A stretch of 64,000 nt of DNA from Pempheris klunzingeri. Lineage: Eukaryota > Chordata > Actinopteri > Acropomatiformes > Pempheridae. Positions 12,086-49,552 of the stretch are shown here, piece after piece; the first letter of the stretch is position 1, and every line of letters begins with the position of its first letter. The DNA is taken from positions 36,602,743 to 36,666,742 of the forward strand of contig NC_092012.1 in the NCBI RefSeq assembly GCF_042242105.1, given 5' to 3'. Both the position numbers and the translations under genes were made by a program. Under the pieces are notes generated by a model. The model saw nothing but the letters and a program-made list of their open reading frames with translations. It ran no database searches and was not told the DNA's origin.

Positions 12086-13795
12086 TTAAAACTGGACCGC
12101 TGTTTGAAGACACCAAAGCCTCCTCCGTCCAGTCATTTATTAAAACTGGACCGCTGTTTGAAGACACCAAAGCCTCCTCCGTCCAGTCATTAAAACTGGA
12201 CCGCTGTTTGAAGACACCAAAGCCTCCTCCGTCCAGTCATTAAAACTGGACCGCTGTTTGAAGACACCAAAGCCTCCTCCGTCCAGTCATTAAAACTGGA
12301 CCGCTGTTTGAAGACACCAAAGCCTCCTCCGTCCAGTCATTAAAACTGGACCGCTGTTTGAAGACACCAAAGCCTCCTCCGCCCAGTCATTAAAACTGAA
12401 CCGCTGTTTGAAGACACCAAAGCCTCCTCCGTCCAGTCATTAAAACTGGACCGCTGTTTGAAGACACCAAAGCCTCCTCCGTCCAGTCATTAAAACTGGA
12501 CCGCTGTTTGAAGACACCAAAGCCTCCTCCGTCCAGTCATTTATTAAAACTGGACCGCTGTTTGAAGACACCAAAGCCTCCTCCGTCCAGTCATTTATTA
12601 AAACTGGACCGCTGTTTGAAGACACCAAAGCCTCCTCCGTCCAGTCATTAAAACTGGACCGCTGTTTGAAGACACCAAAGCCTCCTCCGTCCAGTCATTA
12701 AAACTGGACCGCTGTTTGAAGACACCAAAGCCTCCTCCGTCCAGTCATTAAAACTGGACCGCTGTTTGAAGACACCAAAGCCTCCTCCGTCCAGTCATTT
12801 ATTAAAACTGGACCGCTGTTTGAAGACACCAAAGCTTCCTCCGTCCAGTCATTTATTAAAACTGGACCGCTGTTTGAAGACACCAAAGCCTCCTCCGTCC
12901 AGTCATTAAAACTGGACCGCTGTTTGAAGACACCAAAGCCTCCTCCGTCCAGTCATTAAAACTGGACCGCTGTTTGAAGACACCAAAGCCTCCTCCGTCC
13001 AGTCATTAAAACTGGACCGCTGTTTGAAGACACCAAAGCCTCCTCCGTCCAGTCATTAAAACTGGACCGCTGTTTGAAGACACCAAAGCCTCCTCCGCCC
13101 AGTCATTAAAACTGAACCGCTGTTTGAAGACACCAAAGCCTCCTCCGTCCAGTCATTAAAACTGGACCGCTGTTTGAAGACACCAAAGCCTCCTCCGTCC
13201 AGTCATTTATTAAAACTGGACCACTGTTTGAAGACACCAAAGCCTCCTCCGTCCAGTCATTTATTAAAACTGGACCGCTGTTTGAAGACACCAAAGCCTC
13301 CTCCGTCCAGTCATTAAAACTGGACCGCTGTTTGAAGACACCAAGGCCTCCTCCGTCCAGTCATTAAAACTGGACCGCTGTTTGAAGACACCAAAGCCTC
13401 CTCCGTCCAGTCATTAAAACTGGACCGCTGTTTGAAGACACCAAAGCCTCCTCCGTCCAGTCATTAAAACTGGACCGCTGTTTGAAGACACCAAAGCCTC
13501 CTCCGTCCAGTCATTAAAACTGGACCGCTGTTTGAAGACACCAAAGCCTCCTCCGCCCAGTCATTAAAACTGAACCGCTGTTTGAAGACACCAAAGCCTC
13601 CTCCGTCCAGTTATTAAAACTGGACCGCTGTTTGAAGACACCAAAGCCTCCTCCGTCCAGTCATTTATTAAAACTGGACCGCTGTTTGAAGACACCAAAG
13701 CCTCCTCCGTCCAGTCATTAAAACTGGACCGCTGTTTGAAGACACCAAAGCTTCCTCCGTCCAGTCATTAAAACTGGACCGCTGTTTGAAGACAG
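12086..13795. repeat. 50/54-bp minisatellite (about 33 copies)
   Basis: Highly homogeneous tandem array. The unit begins TTAAAACTGGACCGCTGTTT and continues through GAAGACACCAAAGCCTCC to TCCGTCCAGTCA. Most copies are 50 bp; some carry an extra TTAT (CATTTATTAAAAC) and are 54 bp. A linked variant (GCCCAGTC followed by ACTGAACC) recurs near 12379, 13098 and 13555, pointing to block duplication. Identical 62-codon minus-strand frames at 12440, 12698 and 13106 are products of the repeat. Confidence 0.97.
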
Positions 13796-14245
13796 TGGCA
13801 GTGTTGGTTCTGGTAGTATTGAGAGTAGTGGTGGTACTGGTAGTGCAGGTGGTATAGGTGGTTTTGGTGTTTCTGGTAGTACTGACAGTACTGGTAGTAC
13901 TGGTGTTGCTGGTGGTATTGGTGGTTCTGGTAGTACTGGTAGTACTGGTGGTATTGGTGGTTCTGGTAGTACTGGTGGTATTGGTGGTTCTGGTGGTATT
14001 GGTGTGTGGTAGTACTCATGGTACTGGTAGTACTGGTGGTATTGGTGGTTCTGGTGATTCTGGTAGTACTGAGAGTACTGATAGTACTGGTGGTATTGGC
14101 AGTGGTGGTTCTGGTAGTATTGAGAGTAGTGGTGGTACTGGTAGTACTGGTGGTACTGATGGTTTAGGTGGTTCTAATGGTAGGCTACTGGTGGTACTAG
14201 TAGTAGTACTGGTGGTATTGATGGTTTTGGTATTACTGGTATGAG
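13796..14245. repeat. Short-unit GGTAGTACTGGT-type array
   Basis: Degenerate G/T-rich tandem repeat of 3-12 bp units (GGTAGTACTGGTGGTATTGG). It begins immediately where the 50-bp array breaks off (GAAGACAGTGGCAGTG), so the two arrays abut. It lies about 200 bp upstream of the rec114 start. Confidence 0.9.
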
Positions 14246-14447
14246 TGGCCAGTTTGACTGATGGCTGCTCCTCTAACCCCTGACTGACAGACAGACAGAC
14301 AGATGGAATACAGTGACAGCGTTTCACATATTGATATATCGATATCTCAGCATATTGATCAGTGGGCTGCTGACGCTCCGCCTGACGGTAAAGTTAGCTG
14401 CTCGGGTGTTGGTTAGCTACATTAAGGTATCTCCCTCAGGTGTTAAA

Positions 14448-14531
14448 ATGGCCACCAGTCGGGCGTGGAGGTTAAAGCGTTACGGGCGTTTCGTCCCCGG
14501 CTCAGCAGGAACAGGTGGAAAGCCCTGGAAG
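14448..14531 (+). CDS. rec114: rec114 coding exon 1
   Basis: Codes MATSRAWRLKRYGRFVP to PWK (28 codons). Donor is gtaaaa after the Lys codon. The Trp-Lys end joins Val-Phe of exon 2, as in mammalian REC114 (WKVF). Confidence 0.85.
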
Positions 14532-17500
14532 GTAAAATTATCTTTACTTAGCTCGTTATTGAACTGCCGACCACGCTAGCTAAGATTAGAACATTAGCTA
14601 GCGCTCCTGTCAGGCTAATGTTAGCGTGTACTTAGCATTGCACAGAGTGACGTTAGCTAGCTGTGTGGCAGCTAACAGCGAACAGGTGTGTTTTCCCTTT
14701 ACACCTGCCTCATATGTGAATTAAACTCTTGTATCCGAGTTTTGCTGGGCCGTGCCTCTCAGCTTTCTCAGTACAGAACCCCCGATGTAATTTAAGAAGA
14801 CTTTATTTCCAAGACTCTGCTAGTTCACTGCACATTAAAACTGATTTTAGCTTGTTACTAAAACTCTAATTATTCGAACAGTGACTCCTGTCCTTGTGCA
14901 AGTTTTATTACTTTGTCAGCATGTTATCAGTATGCAGGTTTTATCATCTCTGTGGATTAATGTGATTTCCCTAATGGAATGGTATAAGGATTTTTATTTG
15001 CTCTTGTGTTGAAATGGCCAGTGATGCTGTAAACAGGAACAAATCAGAAGACTTCCTGGTAAATTCCTGTTTTCTGCTGAACTGCTGAGCACTGACAGAC
15101 TAAGTCTATCAATGAAAACACTTAATCAACAGAAATGATTCACTGTGAAAACTAACACAGCTGGACTGCTGTCATTTAACATCTATTTTTCCATCTGGAT
15201 GTAAAGGAAGTATGGAAGAAAGTAATCTTCAGTGTTGGTTAATCTGTCTTGTACTGGATTTCTTGAGTAATCAGTTCATTAGGAATTGCTTCAGTGTCTA
15301 AAATGAGAAAACACCCCCATCATGTTTCAGGGCCCAAACAGAGCCAGAAAATATCTGAGTGACATTCAGAAAACCTAAAAGTCCTCAGTTAACTCAGACG
15401 TGACAATGAATTTCTACACCAGTGCCTTACAGGGGCAGAACACTGTTAGACACCCATGTTAGTAAAAACAACAAAAACATAAACTTTTACCTTACGTTTA
15501 TATCCTGTTGCACCTTAAATTGGAAACTGCAATGTGTGCCCTCATTCTGTGCAATAACCCACAGCCTTAAAAAAAATTGCCTTGACTGCATAGTTTTTAT
15601 TGTATTTATGTCTTTTTAAGATAAGATAAAATTTTAAAATACAATTTTCTAATGTTAGGCTGTTTTTTTCCTTTTATATTATATTGCCTGTCACACGTGA
15701 CCGCACCACAAGGACTGCTCCAGATTTCGCTGCAGTGGTACAGTGACAATAAAGGAATCTTGATCTCGAGAAAAACAGCTTTTCTTGCAGACAGCATTCA
15801 TGTGAGAATCTGTTACAGAGACGCTGGTCTTGGAGAGAACTGCCTGTTTTTAATGGTTCTTACATGGAGGTTAATTTGAAACCAACAGATGTCCAAAGAC
15901 AGCCTGAATATTGGATAGTACTTTCATCCAAATAATATGAAAAAGCTAAATATCTTTGTGTTTTCTGTCCATCCTCAGACAGAATATCAGAGGATGTGGG
16001 GCTGTGGTTTCATTACCTCTATCAGAGTGTAGGTGGCGAGCTGGAGCTGGATGTTGAGTGTGACAACAGGGATGGATGGATGGATTTGTGTGCACACACC
16101 ACAGTACTGCATTAAAGGCCAGACTATTCTTTTAAACTGAGTTCACACTCCACCCAGAGGAGTCTGGCTGGCTGCAGGGTGTCATGTACATTTCAAACAG
16201 ACAGTCATCACTCTGGATGGTCGGGAGCATTTAACCATTTTAACAAGACATATCTGCTACACAGACCTGTTGGCCACAGGCTGTGAGGTCTGACAGAACA
16301 GATGGACCTGTGTGATGTACTGCTCACATTGACTCAGCTACCTTCATCAGAATAGTTTCACACACCTGTTTTAAAGTGCACAGACGGGCCCCGTTTACTC
16401 CCTCTAACTGATTCTCTCTTCTCTAGGTGTTTGAGGCAAATGGAGATAAACCAGAGATCATCCTCACCGTCGTGGAGTCTGGATACTTGCTGGTGATTCA
16501 AGGACAGGAGAGCTTGGTAAGAAGGCTATGAGGCTGCTTTCTGTCCCTTATGGTCTGAGACACAAGTGAAGATGGCACACCGTCTGTCTGGGTGTGTTGG
16601 TGCTGAGGAGGTCCGCCCCAGTTTGCTGTAGACTGTCTTGAAATGACAGGTTTGAACGGCGACTCCTGCCCTTCAGCAGAAAACGAGGACTAAGCATGAA
16701 CAAAGATGTGTTCAGAAAGTATAGTTCCTAACATCCACAGTTTGTGGTTGAAAACATCATAAACAAAGGTGAGTGAAATGTTCACAGAAATGTGAAGTGG
16801 ATTCCCTGTCACATGGTGGGTTTAGCAGTCTGTGGTGGTCAGCTCACCTCCACATCACAGACGGACTGCTAGCTAAGGAGCACAATGTGCTGCACCGTCA
16901 GACAGTAAAATGTGTCTGAAGGAGGACTGTTTCAAACCTGGAGGGCTTCAGCGGCCTCAGAGCGACACCGGATACTGGCAAGTGGCATGTAAGTAGAGCT
17001 GTTGCTGCCCTCATCCTCCTGGATACTAACTACTAGTTAGTGTTTTAACAGTAGTCCTCTGTGTGATATTCATGTTGCATCTGTCAGCACTGAGCAGGAG
17101 GAAACATGTCCGCTCTGTCTGGGATCTAAATCACTGGCACAGATGATGAGAGGCCTGGTTGAAGCTGACATTTCTGATGGGACTCCACTGGATCAGCTGG
17201 GTCAGACCCCACGTCCCTCAGAACTGTTTGGAAACCAAAACCAGTGAAAGAACTCTGATGTTGAATAAGTCATCCTGTTGGACCAGTCGGAGCGCTGGTC
17301 TGCGGGACAAATCGAAGCGGTGTGACTGTCTGCTGGACCAGTCGGAGCGCTGTGACTGTCTGCGGGACCAGTCGGAGCGGTGTGACTGTCTGCGGCACCA
17401 GTCGGAGCGGTGTGACTGTCTGCGGGACCAGTCGGAGCACTGGTCTGCGGGACCAGTCGGAGCGCTGTGACTGTCTGCGGCACCAGTCGGAGCGGTGTGA

Positions 17501-20500
17501 CTGTCTGCGGGACCAGTCGGAGCGCTGTGACTGTCTGCGGGACCAGTCGGAGCGCTGTGACTGTCTGCGGGACCAGTCGGAGCGGTGTGACTGTCTGCGG
17601 GACCAGTCGGAGCGGTGTGACTGTCTGCGGGACCAGTTGGAGCGCTGGTCTGCGGGACCAGTCGGAGCGCTGTGACTGTCTGCGGGACCAGTCGGAGCGC
17701 TGTGACTGTCTGTGGGACCAGTCGGAGCACTGGTCTGCGGGACCAGTCGGAGCGCTGTGACTGTCTGCGGCACCAGTCGGAGCGCTGTGACTGTCTGCGG
17801 GACCAGTCGGAGCGCTGTGACTGTCTGCGGGACCAGTCAGAGCGCTGGTCTGCGGGACCAGTCAGAGCGCTGGTCTGCGGGACCAGTCGGAGCACTGGTC
17901 TGCGGGACCAGTCGGAGCGCTGTGACTGTCTGCGGCACCAGTCGGAGCGCTGTGACTGTCTGCGGGACCAGTCGGAGCGCTGTGACTGTCTGCGGGACCA
18001 GTCAGAGCGCTGGTCTGCGGGACCAGTCGGAGCGGTGTGACTGTCTGCGGCACCAGTCGGAGCGCTGGTCTGCGGGACCAGTCGGAGCGCTGTGACTGTC
18101 TGCGGGACCAGTTGGAGCGCTGGTCTGCGGGACCAGTCGAAGCGCTGGTCTGCTGGACCAGTCGGAGCGCTGTGACTGTCTGCGGGACCAGTCGGAGCAC
18201 TGGTCTACGGGACCAGTCGGAGCGGTGTGACTGTCTGCGGGACCAGTCGGAGCGCCGTGACTGTCTGCGGGACCAGTCGGAGCATGTGACTGTCTGCGGG
18301 ACCAGTCGGAGCGCCGTGACTGTCTGCGGGACCAGTCGGAGCATGTGACTGTCTGCGGGACCAGTCGGAGCGGTGTGACTGTCTGCGGGACCAGTCGGAG
18401 CATGTGACTGTCTGCGGGACCAGTCGGAGCGGTGTGACTGTCTGCGGGACCAGTCGGAGCGGTGTGACTGTCTGCGGGACCAGTCGGAGCATGTGACTGT
18501 CTGCGGGACCAGTCGGAGCGCCGTGACTGTCTGCTGGACCAGTCGGAGCATGTGACTGTCTGCTGGACCAGTCGGAGCATGTGACTGTCTGCGGGACCAG
18601 TCGGAGCGCCGTGACTGTCTGCGGGACCAGTCGGAGCGCCGTGACTGTCTGCTGGACCAGTCGGAGCATGTGACTGTCTGCTGGACCAGTCGGAGCATGT
18701 GACTGTCTGCGGGACCAGTCGGAGCATGTGACTGTCTGCGGGACCAGTCGGAGCGCCGTGACTGTCTGCTGGACCAGTCGGAGCATGTGACTGTCTGCGG
18801 GACCAGTCGGAGCATGTGACTGTCTGCGGGACCAGTCGGAGCATGTGACTGTCTGCGGGACCAGTCGGAGCGCCGTGACTGTCTGCTGGACCAGTCGGAG
18901 CATGTGACTGTCTGCGGGACCAGTCGGAGCGGTGTGACTGTCTGCGGGACCAGTCGGAGCATGTGACTGTCTGCGGGACCAGTCGGAGCGGTGTGACTGT
19001 CTGCTGGACCAGTCGGAGCATGTGACTGTCTGCGGGACCAGTCGGAGCATGTGACTGTCTGCTGGACCAGTCGGAGCATGTGACTGTCTGCGGGACCAGT
19101 CGGAGCGCCGTGACTGTCTGCTGGACCAGTCGGAGCATGTGACATGGCCACAGTTGCTCCTCCTGCTGATGTTATTGAGTGTGAGCATGTGTTCTCGTAG
19201 AGGACACTGAATAGAAGCAGCAGAAGACTGTGTGTAACTGCTGCTGTTTGGTTGTAGAAGCTCATCCTGAGCCAGAGATTTGCTGATTGAACAGAGACCT
19301 CTGCAGGCAGGCTGAGGGAACTGCGCCTGATAGAAATACAACTCTCTCTGTCACTGCACATCTTCCAGTCTTTTCTATGAGAGAATGGGGTCACAGAGAA
19401 GATTTCACCTTCCGTGACCAAACCTGTAGCGTGTGTTTGTGAGTTAGTGATGAAACTGGCCCCCGTGTGGCTGCTGAAGCTGTTGATTCTCCTTTCAGGA
19501 TACGATCCCGCTCCTCGGTGGCCCAGAGTCTCTCAGAGTCCACCAGAGAGCCGATAACCTCCTGCTGCGGTTCACTGTGAAGGTCAGTGGTCACATGATC
19601 TCAGTCCGACAGTGTCCTCATCGCCTGCCCCAATACCGTCATTCATCAAGAGGAGCTTTAGCTTTGTTTCACTGGACCGGATTAACTAACTAATACTGAC
19701 TAATAAGAACCACAGGTTAGGGTTATCACTGTTCTTACAGGGTTTATTAGACTGGACCAGATTAACCAATACTAACTAATACTGACTAATAAGAACCACA
19801 GGTTAGGGTTATCACTGTTCTTACAGGGTTTATTAGACTGGACCAGATTAACCCATACTAACTAATAAGACTACAGGTTTGGATTTTTAGTGCATTACAG
19901 GGTTTATTTAGGGTTTTCCTCATGCTGAAATGGTTAACAGATCATTTGTTGTTGAATTCAGTGTTCAGACATGAGTTAACCAGAACACCAACCCGTCCAC
20001 CAAACCCTTAGTAACCTGCCGATCAGCTGATCTCCCAGAAGCCTCTGGGAGTGTTTTCAGGGGCTTGGACTGGCTGATTCTGAGGTCTGCTGGTTTCTGC
20101 AGGGAGAGAGCCGTATGATGAGGATGCAGTTTGATGGGAGCACCAGGATGGAGGTGGTGGAGGAGTGTTCGAGTGCTGTGGACAAACTGAGGGAGTATGT
20201 GTCTGTCAGCACTCAGGATGACGCCCTGCCGCCCCCCAATCAGCCCCCCACCGTGCCCTCTGCCCCACTGACACAGGTCGCCGCTTCACTGCTCAATCAG
20301 TGACAAGTTCATACTGTAACGACCCACACATCAAATATCTGTATGGTTAAATGTGTCCCCTCTCCCACAGAGGGGGGTGGGCACCCTGAGTCTGGTCTGT
20401 GTGTCTGTGACCTCCACCACTGGACGCTTCATGAAACTGACTGACTGAGGCTCAGACTGAGGGCCGTAGCTAAGGCCACCGTGGAGTCAGCGGGCAGCCA

Positions 20501-20636
20501 CAGTGTTGTCCTGACCTCACTAGATGGCGCTGTTTACACTACGGACGTGTTCTGTGGGGTGACACCACAGCTACAGCAGGATGACTGAGACACACTGCAC
20601 ATGAGCCCTCAACCAATCACAGCACAGAACACCCCC

Positions 20637-20671
<35 letters not shown>

Positions 20672-21532
20672 CACAGACTGTGGGTCTGTGACCTTTACCT
20701 GGAGGGGCTCTGGGTGCAGATGAAAGGCTTTGAGCCTTTCATTTCTGTCCACCAGTAATGAAGCCTCTGATTGGCCTCTTCAGCCTGTGGCGTCCTGCTG
20801 TGTCTGTCCAACCAGTGTACTCCCCCTGTGTGTGTCAGCAGACTGGACGGGAACAGGCCCGGGGGGGCGAGCAAGGCCGAGGACCCCCTTCCACTCAGCA
20901 AGGCCGAGGAACCCTGTCCATCCAGGGACTCACTGAGGTGCAACGGTCCAACACATTTAGAACTAAAACTAGTCTATTCATAATCAGAAGCCTGGGTTAG
21001 TGAAGTTAGACTAGTTTGTTTATTCATAATCAGAAGCCTGGGTTAGTGAAGTTAGACTAGTTTGTTTATTCATAATCAGAAGCCTGGGTTAGTGAAGTTA
21101 AACAAACTAGTCTAACTTCACTAACCCAGGCTGTGTAGACATCCTGTATGGTGTTTGTGTCTCCAGGCTCCTCAGTTAATCGTTTCTTGTCAGTGACTGC
21201 AGGTTCTTGGTTTCACCATTTGGTTATTTTTTTTAGTGTCACTTCAAGGACCTGTCTGTTAACCTGACCGTGGTGTCTGTTGACCTGTCTGTAATGTCTG
21301 TTGACCCATCCGTGGTGTCTGTTAACCTGACTGAGGTGTTAACCTGACTGTCTGTTGGTCTCCACAGCGGCTCCTGGGGGGTGCTGCTGTGCCCCCCCCT
21401 CAGGTGCACTCCCTGGGGTGTCTGGAGGAAGTCGCCATGGCGGTTGTACTGCGGGTTTGTCTGCTGGATCCCAGCTTCTTCGTGTTTGTGGAGAGGACGG
21501 AGGAGGAGCTGAGGAAGCTGCTTCAGGAGTGA
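14448..21532 (+). CDS. rec114: REC114 meiotic recombination protein (five coding exons)
   Basis: REC114, with MEI4, IHO1 and TOPOVIBL, is needed for SPO11-dependent meiotic DNA double-strand-break formation on chromosome axes. Coding exons: 14448-14531, 16427-16516, 19499-19582, 20103-20276, 21368-21532 (28, 30, 28, 58 and 54 codons, about 198 aa, all junctions phase 0). The conserved N-terminal PH-like part is recognisable: KRYGRFVP, WKVFEANGDKPEIILTVVES, GYLLVIQGQESL, LLLRFTVKGESRMMRMQFDG. The C-terminal helix (LRVCLLDPSFFVFVERTEEE) corresponds to the MEI4-binding end of the mammalian protein (LRLCLMDQNFPAFVEEVEKE). The start ATG at 14448 precedes MATSRAWRLKRYGRFVP; the upstream in-frame ATG at 14313 lies next to repeat sequence and is not chosen. 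The exon 4 donor (gtcgcc) is weak, so the exon 4-5 junction is the least certain. Position between hcn4 and nptn matches human 15q24. Confidence 0.87.
14532..16426 (+). other. rec114 intron 1
   Basis: Unique sequence with a short GATG repeat near 16072-16085. No exon or RNA gene is recognised. Confidence 0.7.
16427..16516 (+). CDS. rec114: rec114 coding exon 2
   Basis: Thirty codons, VFEANGDKPEIILTVVES then GYLLVIQGQESL, framed by acceptor tctctag and donor gtaaga. This is the most conserved block of the PH-like domain. Confidence 0.9.
17270..19145. repeat. 1.9-kb GC-rich minisatellite in rec114 intron 2
   Basis: Tandem units built on GGGACCAGTCGGAGCG plus TGTGACTGTCTGC. Lengths are 30 bp (GCGCTG, GCGGTG or GCGCCG variants), 29 bp (GCATG variant) and 25 bp (GCGCTGGTCTGC variant). 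The left half (to about 18240) mixes 30- and 25-mers; the right half is dominated by 29-mers alternating with GCGCCG 30-mers. The 25-mers create a perfect CTGGTC-TGCGG-GACCAG hairpin. Long frames on both strands (for example 519 codons at 17862-19421 minus) are repeat artefacts. Confidence 0.97.
19499..19582 (+). CDS. rec114: rec114 coding exon 3
   Basis: Twenty-eight codons from DTIPLLGGPESLRVHQ to LLLRFTVK, flanked by acceptor tcctttcag and donor gtcagt. Confidence 0.87.
19672..19912. repeat. Tandem duplication of about 92 bp in rec114 intron 3
   Basis: Two and a half copies of a unit containing GACTGGACCAGATTAACC, CACAGGTTAGGGTTATCACT and ACAGGGTTTATT. The first copy differs slightly and the third is truncated. 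Confidence 0.85.
20103..20276 (+). CDS. rec114: rec114 coding exon 4
   Basis: Fifty-eight codons starting GESRMMRMQFDG and ending SAPLTQ. Acceptor is tttctgcag; the donor gtcgcc is weak. Read-through adds VAASLLNQ and stops at 20301-20303, a possible alternative C-terminus. Confidence 0.78.
20639..20668. repeat. (CA)n microsatellite
   Basis: CA dinucleotide run in rec114 intron 4. Confidence 0.85.
20975..21130. repeat. Tandem plus inverted (fold-back) repeat in rec114 intron 4
   Basis: About three copies of a unit containing TTCATAATCAGAAGCCTGGG and TTAGTGAAGTTAGACTAG, followed by a perfect inverted copy (AACAAACTAGTCTAACTTC then ACTAACCCAGG). The arm CCTGGGTTAGTGAAGTTA pairs with the inverted copy across a loop of about 12 nt. 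Confidence 0.9.
21368..21532 (+). CDS. rec114: rec114 coding exon 5 (C-terminus)
   Basis: Acceptor tctccacag, then 54 codons and TGA at 21530-21532. Contains LEEVAMAVVLRVCLLDPSFF and ends EEELRKLLQE, aligned with the end of mammalian REC114. An in-frame alternative acceptor (CCCCCTCAG, exon from about 21404) would drop 12 codons. Confidence 0.82.
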   Translation, partial: RLLGGAAVPPPQVHSLGCLEEVAMAVVLRVCLLDPSFFVFVERTEEELRKLLQE

Positions 21533-21723
21533 ACAGTGTCTGCCTGGGGGGTTGCGGAGTGAGTCCTCCTCTGGTGGTGGGACATTGATGGTGGTGTGTT
21601 TGTTCTGTGCTGCCGATCCTGTTAGACATGATTGTACTCGGCAGCTGCTCTGAGGATGGAGGTGGGATTTCTCTGGTTAGAGGAAGAACTGAACAATGAG
21701 AAGGTGGATTGTTTTTCCAGGTT

Positions 21724-21729
21724 TTTATT
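21724..21729 (-). promoter_or_regulatory. Candidate poly(A) signal for nptn
   Basis: AATAAA on the minus strand, about 1.33 kb beyond the nptn stop codon. It would give nptn a 3' UTR ending about 190 bp from the rec114 stop. No transcript evidence is available. Confidence 0.4.
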
Positions 21730-22231
21730 CAGAAAAAAAATATTGGTCTCACTCATATGTTTGATCGTGGCTATATACTCTGGTCCCTCTGTCCCACCTG
21801 AATGCAGGTCCAACACACACGGGTACATGGTACTGACACAGGAGTCATGCAGCTACAGCAGTGAATGTGGCTATGCCAGCGTCCAAGTGATCCCACAATA
21901 TTAAAGCTTCACTGAGTAAAACACACTGCCCTCCACATATCTATTGAAGAATACATATTGCATAGGATTATAGCCATGCTATACAGGTAAAGAGAGGAAA
22001 TACAAAAGAAAAACCAATCAATCAAACTGGGAGATATAAAAAAAATAGTTTTTACAGTTTTCCTATCATTTGAACACTCATACTTCAACATATACAAGAC
22101 ACCTAAGTTACTCTGGAAAGAAAAGAAAAGAATACACACATGATTTCTGTTTAGATAGTTAAACACACAGTAGTCTTCTTCTGTAATCACTCTCAGTTAA
22201 ATACTGCCAGTCACTGAAGCCTCTGCTTCAC

Positions 22232-22237
22232 AATAAA
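22232..22237 (+). promoter_or_regulatory. Candidate poly(A) signal for rec114
   Basis: AATAAA on the plus strand, 700 bp after the rec114 stop. Use of this site would make the rec114 transcript overlap the nptn 3' UTR on the opposite strand. Confidence 0.3.
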
Positions 22238-22319
22238 AGGTCTAAGAAAAGTGGACTTACTGTCACAAAACCAAACAAAATGACCATGATATGCTGTACA
22301 AACCTCCAGAATAAAACTA

Positions 22320-22520
22320 ACTCTCTCTCTCTCTTTCTCTGTCTCTTTCTCTCTCTATATCTATCTATCTATATATCTATAGATATATAGATATATCTAT
22401 AGATAGATATATCTATAGATATAGATATATCTATCTATATATAGATAGATATATATAGATATATCTATAGATATATATAGATATATATGGACCTATATAT
22501 GTATATCTCTCTCTATATGT
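22320..22520. repeat. TC then palindromic TA/GATA microsatellite in the putative nptn 3' UTR
   Basis: A CT-rich run is followed by about 150 bp of ATATCTATAGATAT-type repeats. TATC and GATA blocks alternate, so the tract is extensively self-complementary. Confidence 0.9.
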
Positions 22521-23059
22521 ATGTCTATATCATAGGGATGACTCCATAAAAAACGAAGGTCATTTAGATGCAAAAAGAGCCACACGGGGATAACAACAGA
22601 AAATGTCTATTCTGAGTATCCTACTGCGTAATTATCTGGCATGCATTGTACATGATATGTAATACAAAAGGGATCAGCTCATCGGAGGACATGGGAAAAA
22701 GAAAGAGGGAGACACCAACAGCACGTTAGAAATGTGGACACCGTTGTGGTGCTTTTAGTCGTCAGCCTGAACTCTCGTCGTAGGACGGGCTAAGGCATAC
22801 TCCAGACAGCCAGGATCTTCGTTTTGTTGCCAGTGTTATGCTGATATTGGTCCTCATAGAATGAGACAGGATATGCTTTTGTCGAAACCGCTCGCAGCTC
22901 TCTCCACCTCGAACGCCTCGGTGTGGTCCAAGAAACGCCGTTCATCCATGAGATCTGTAGAGAGAAGATGAAGAGGAGGCGTGACGAAGGATAATCCCCA
23001 CACTGAGCTCTATATTTAGCCCCCGGCCCCCACAGTGGCATCTTACTTCAGTAGATTGC

Positions 23060-49552
<26,493 letters not shown>

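Noticed and set aside
12440-13294. Three identical 62-codon frames, looking at first like a duplicated small gene
   Set aside because: They are windows on the 50/54-bp minisatellite; identity follows from repeat homogeneity.
12086-13795. Possible CRISPR array (about 50-bp regular repeats)
   Set aside because: No unique spacers: the whole unit is repeated, in a vertebrate genome.
17862-19421. 519-codon minus-strand open frame, and overlapping frames on both strands
   Set aside because: Entirely a by-product of the 25/29/30-bp array in rec114 intron 2; several frames and both strands are open at once.
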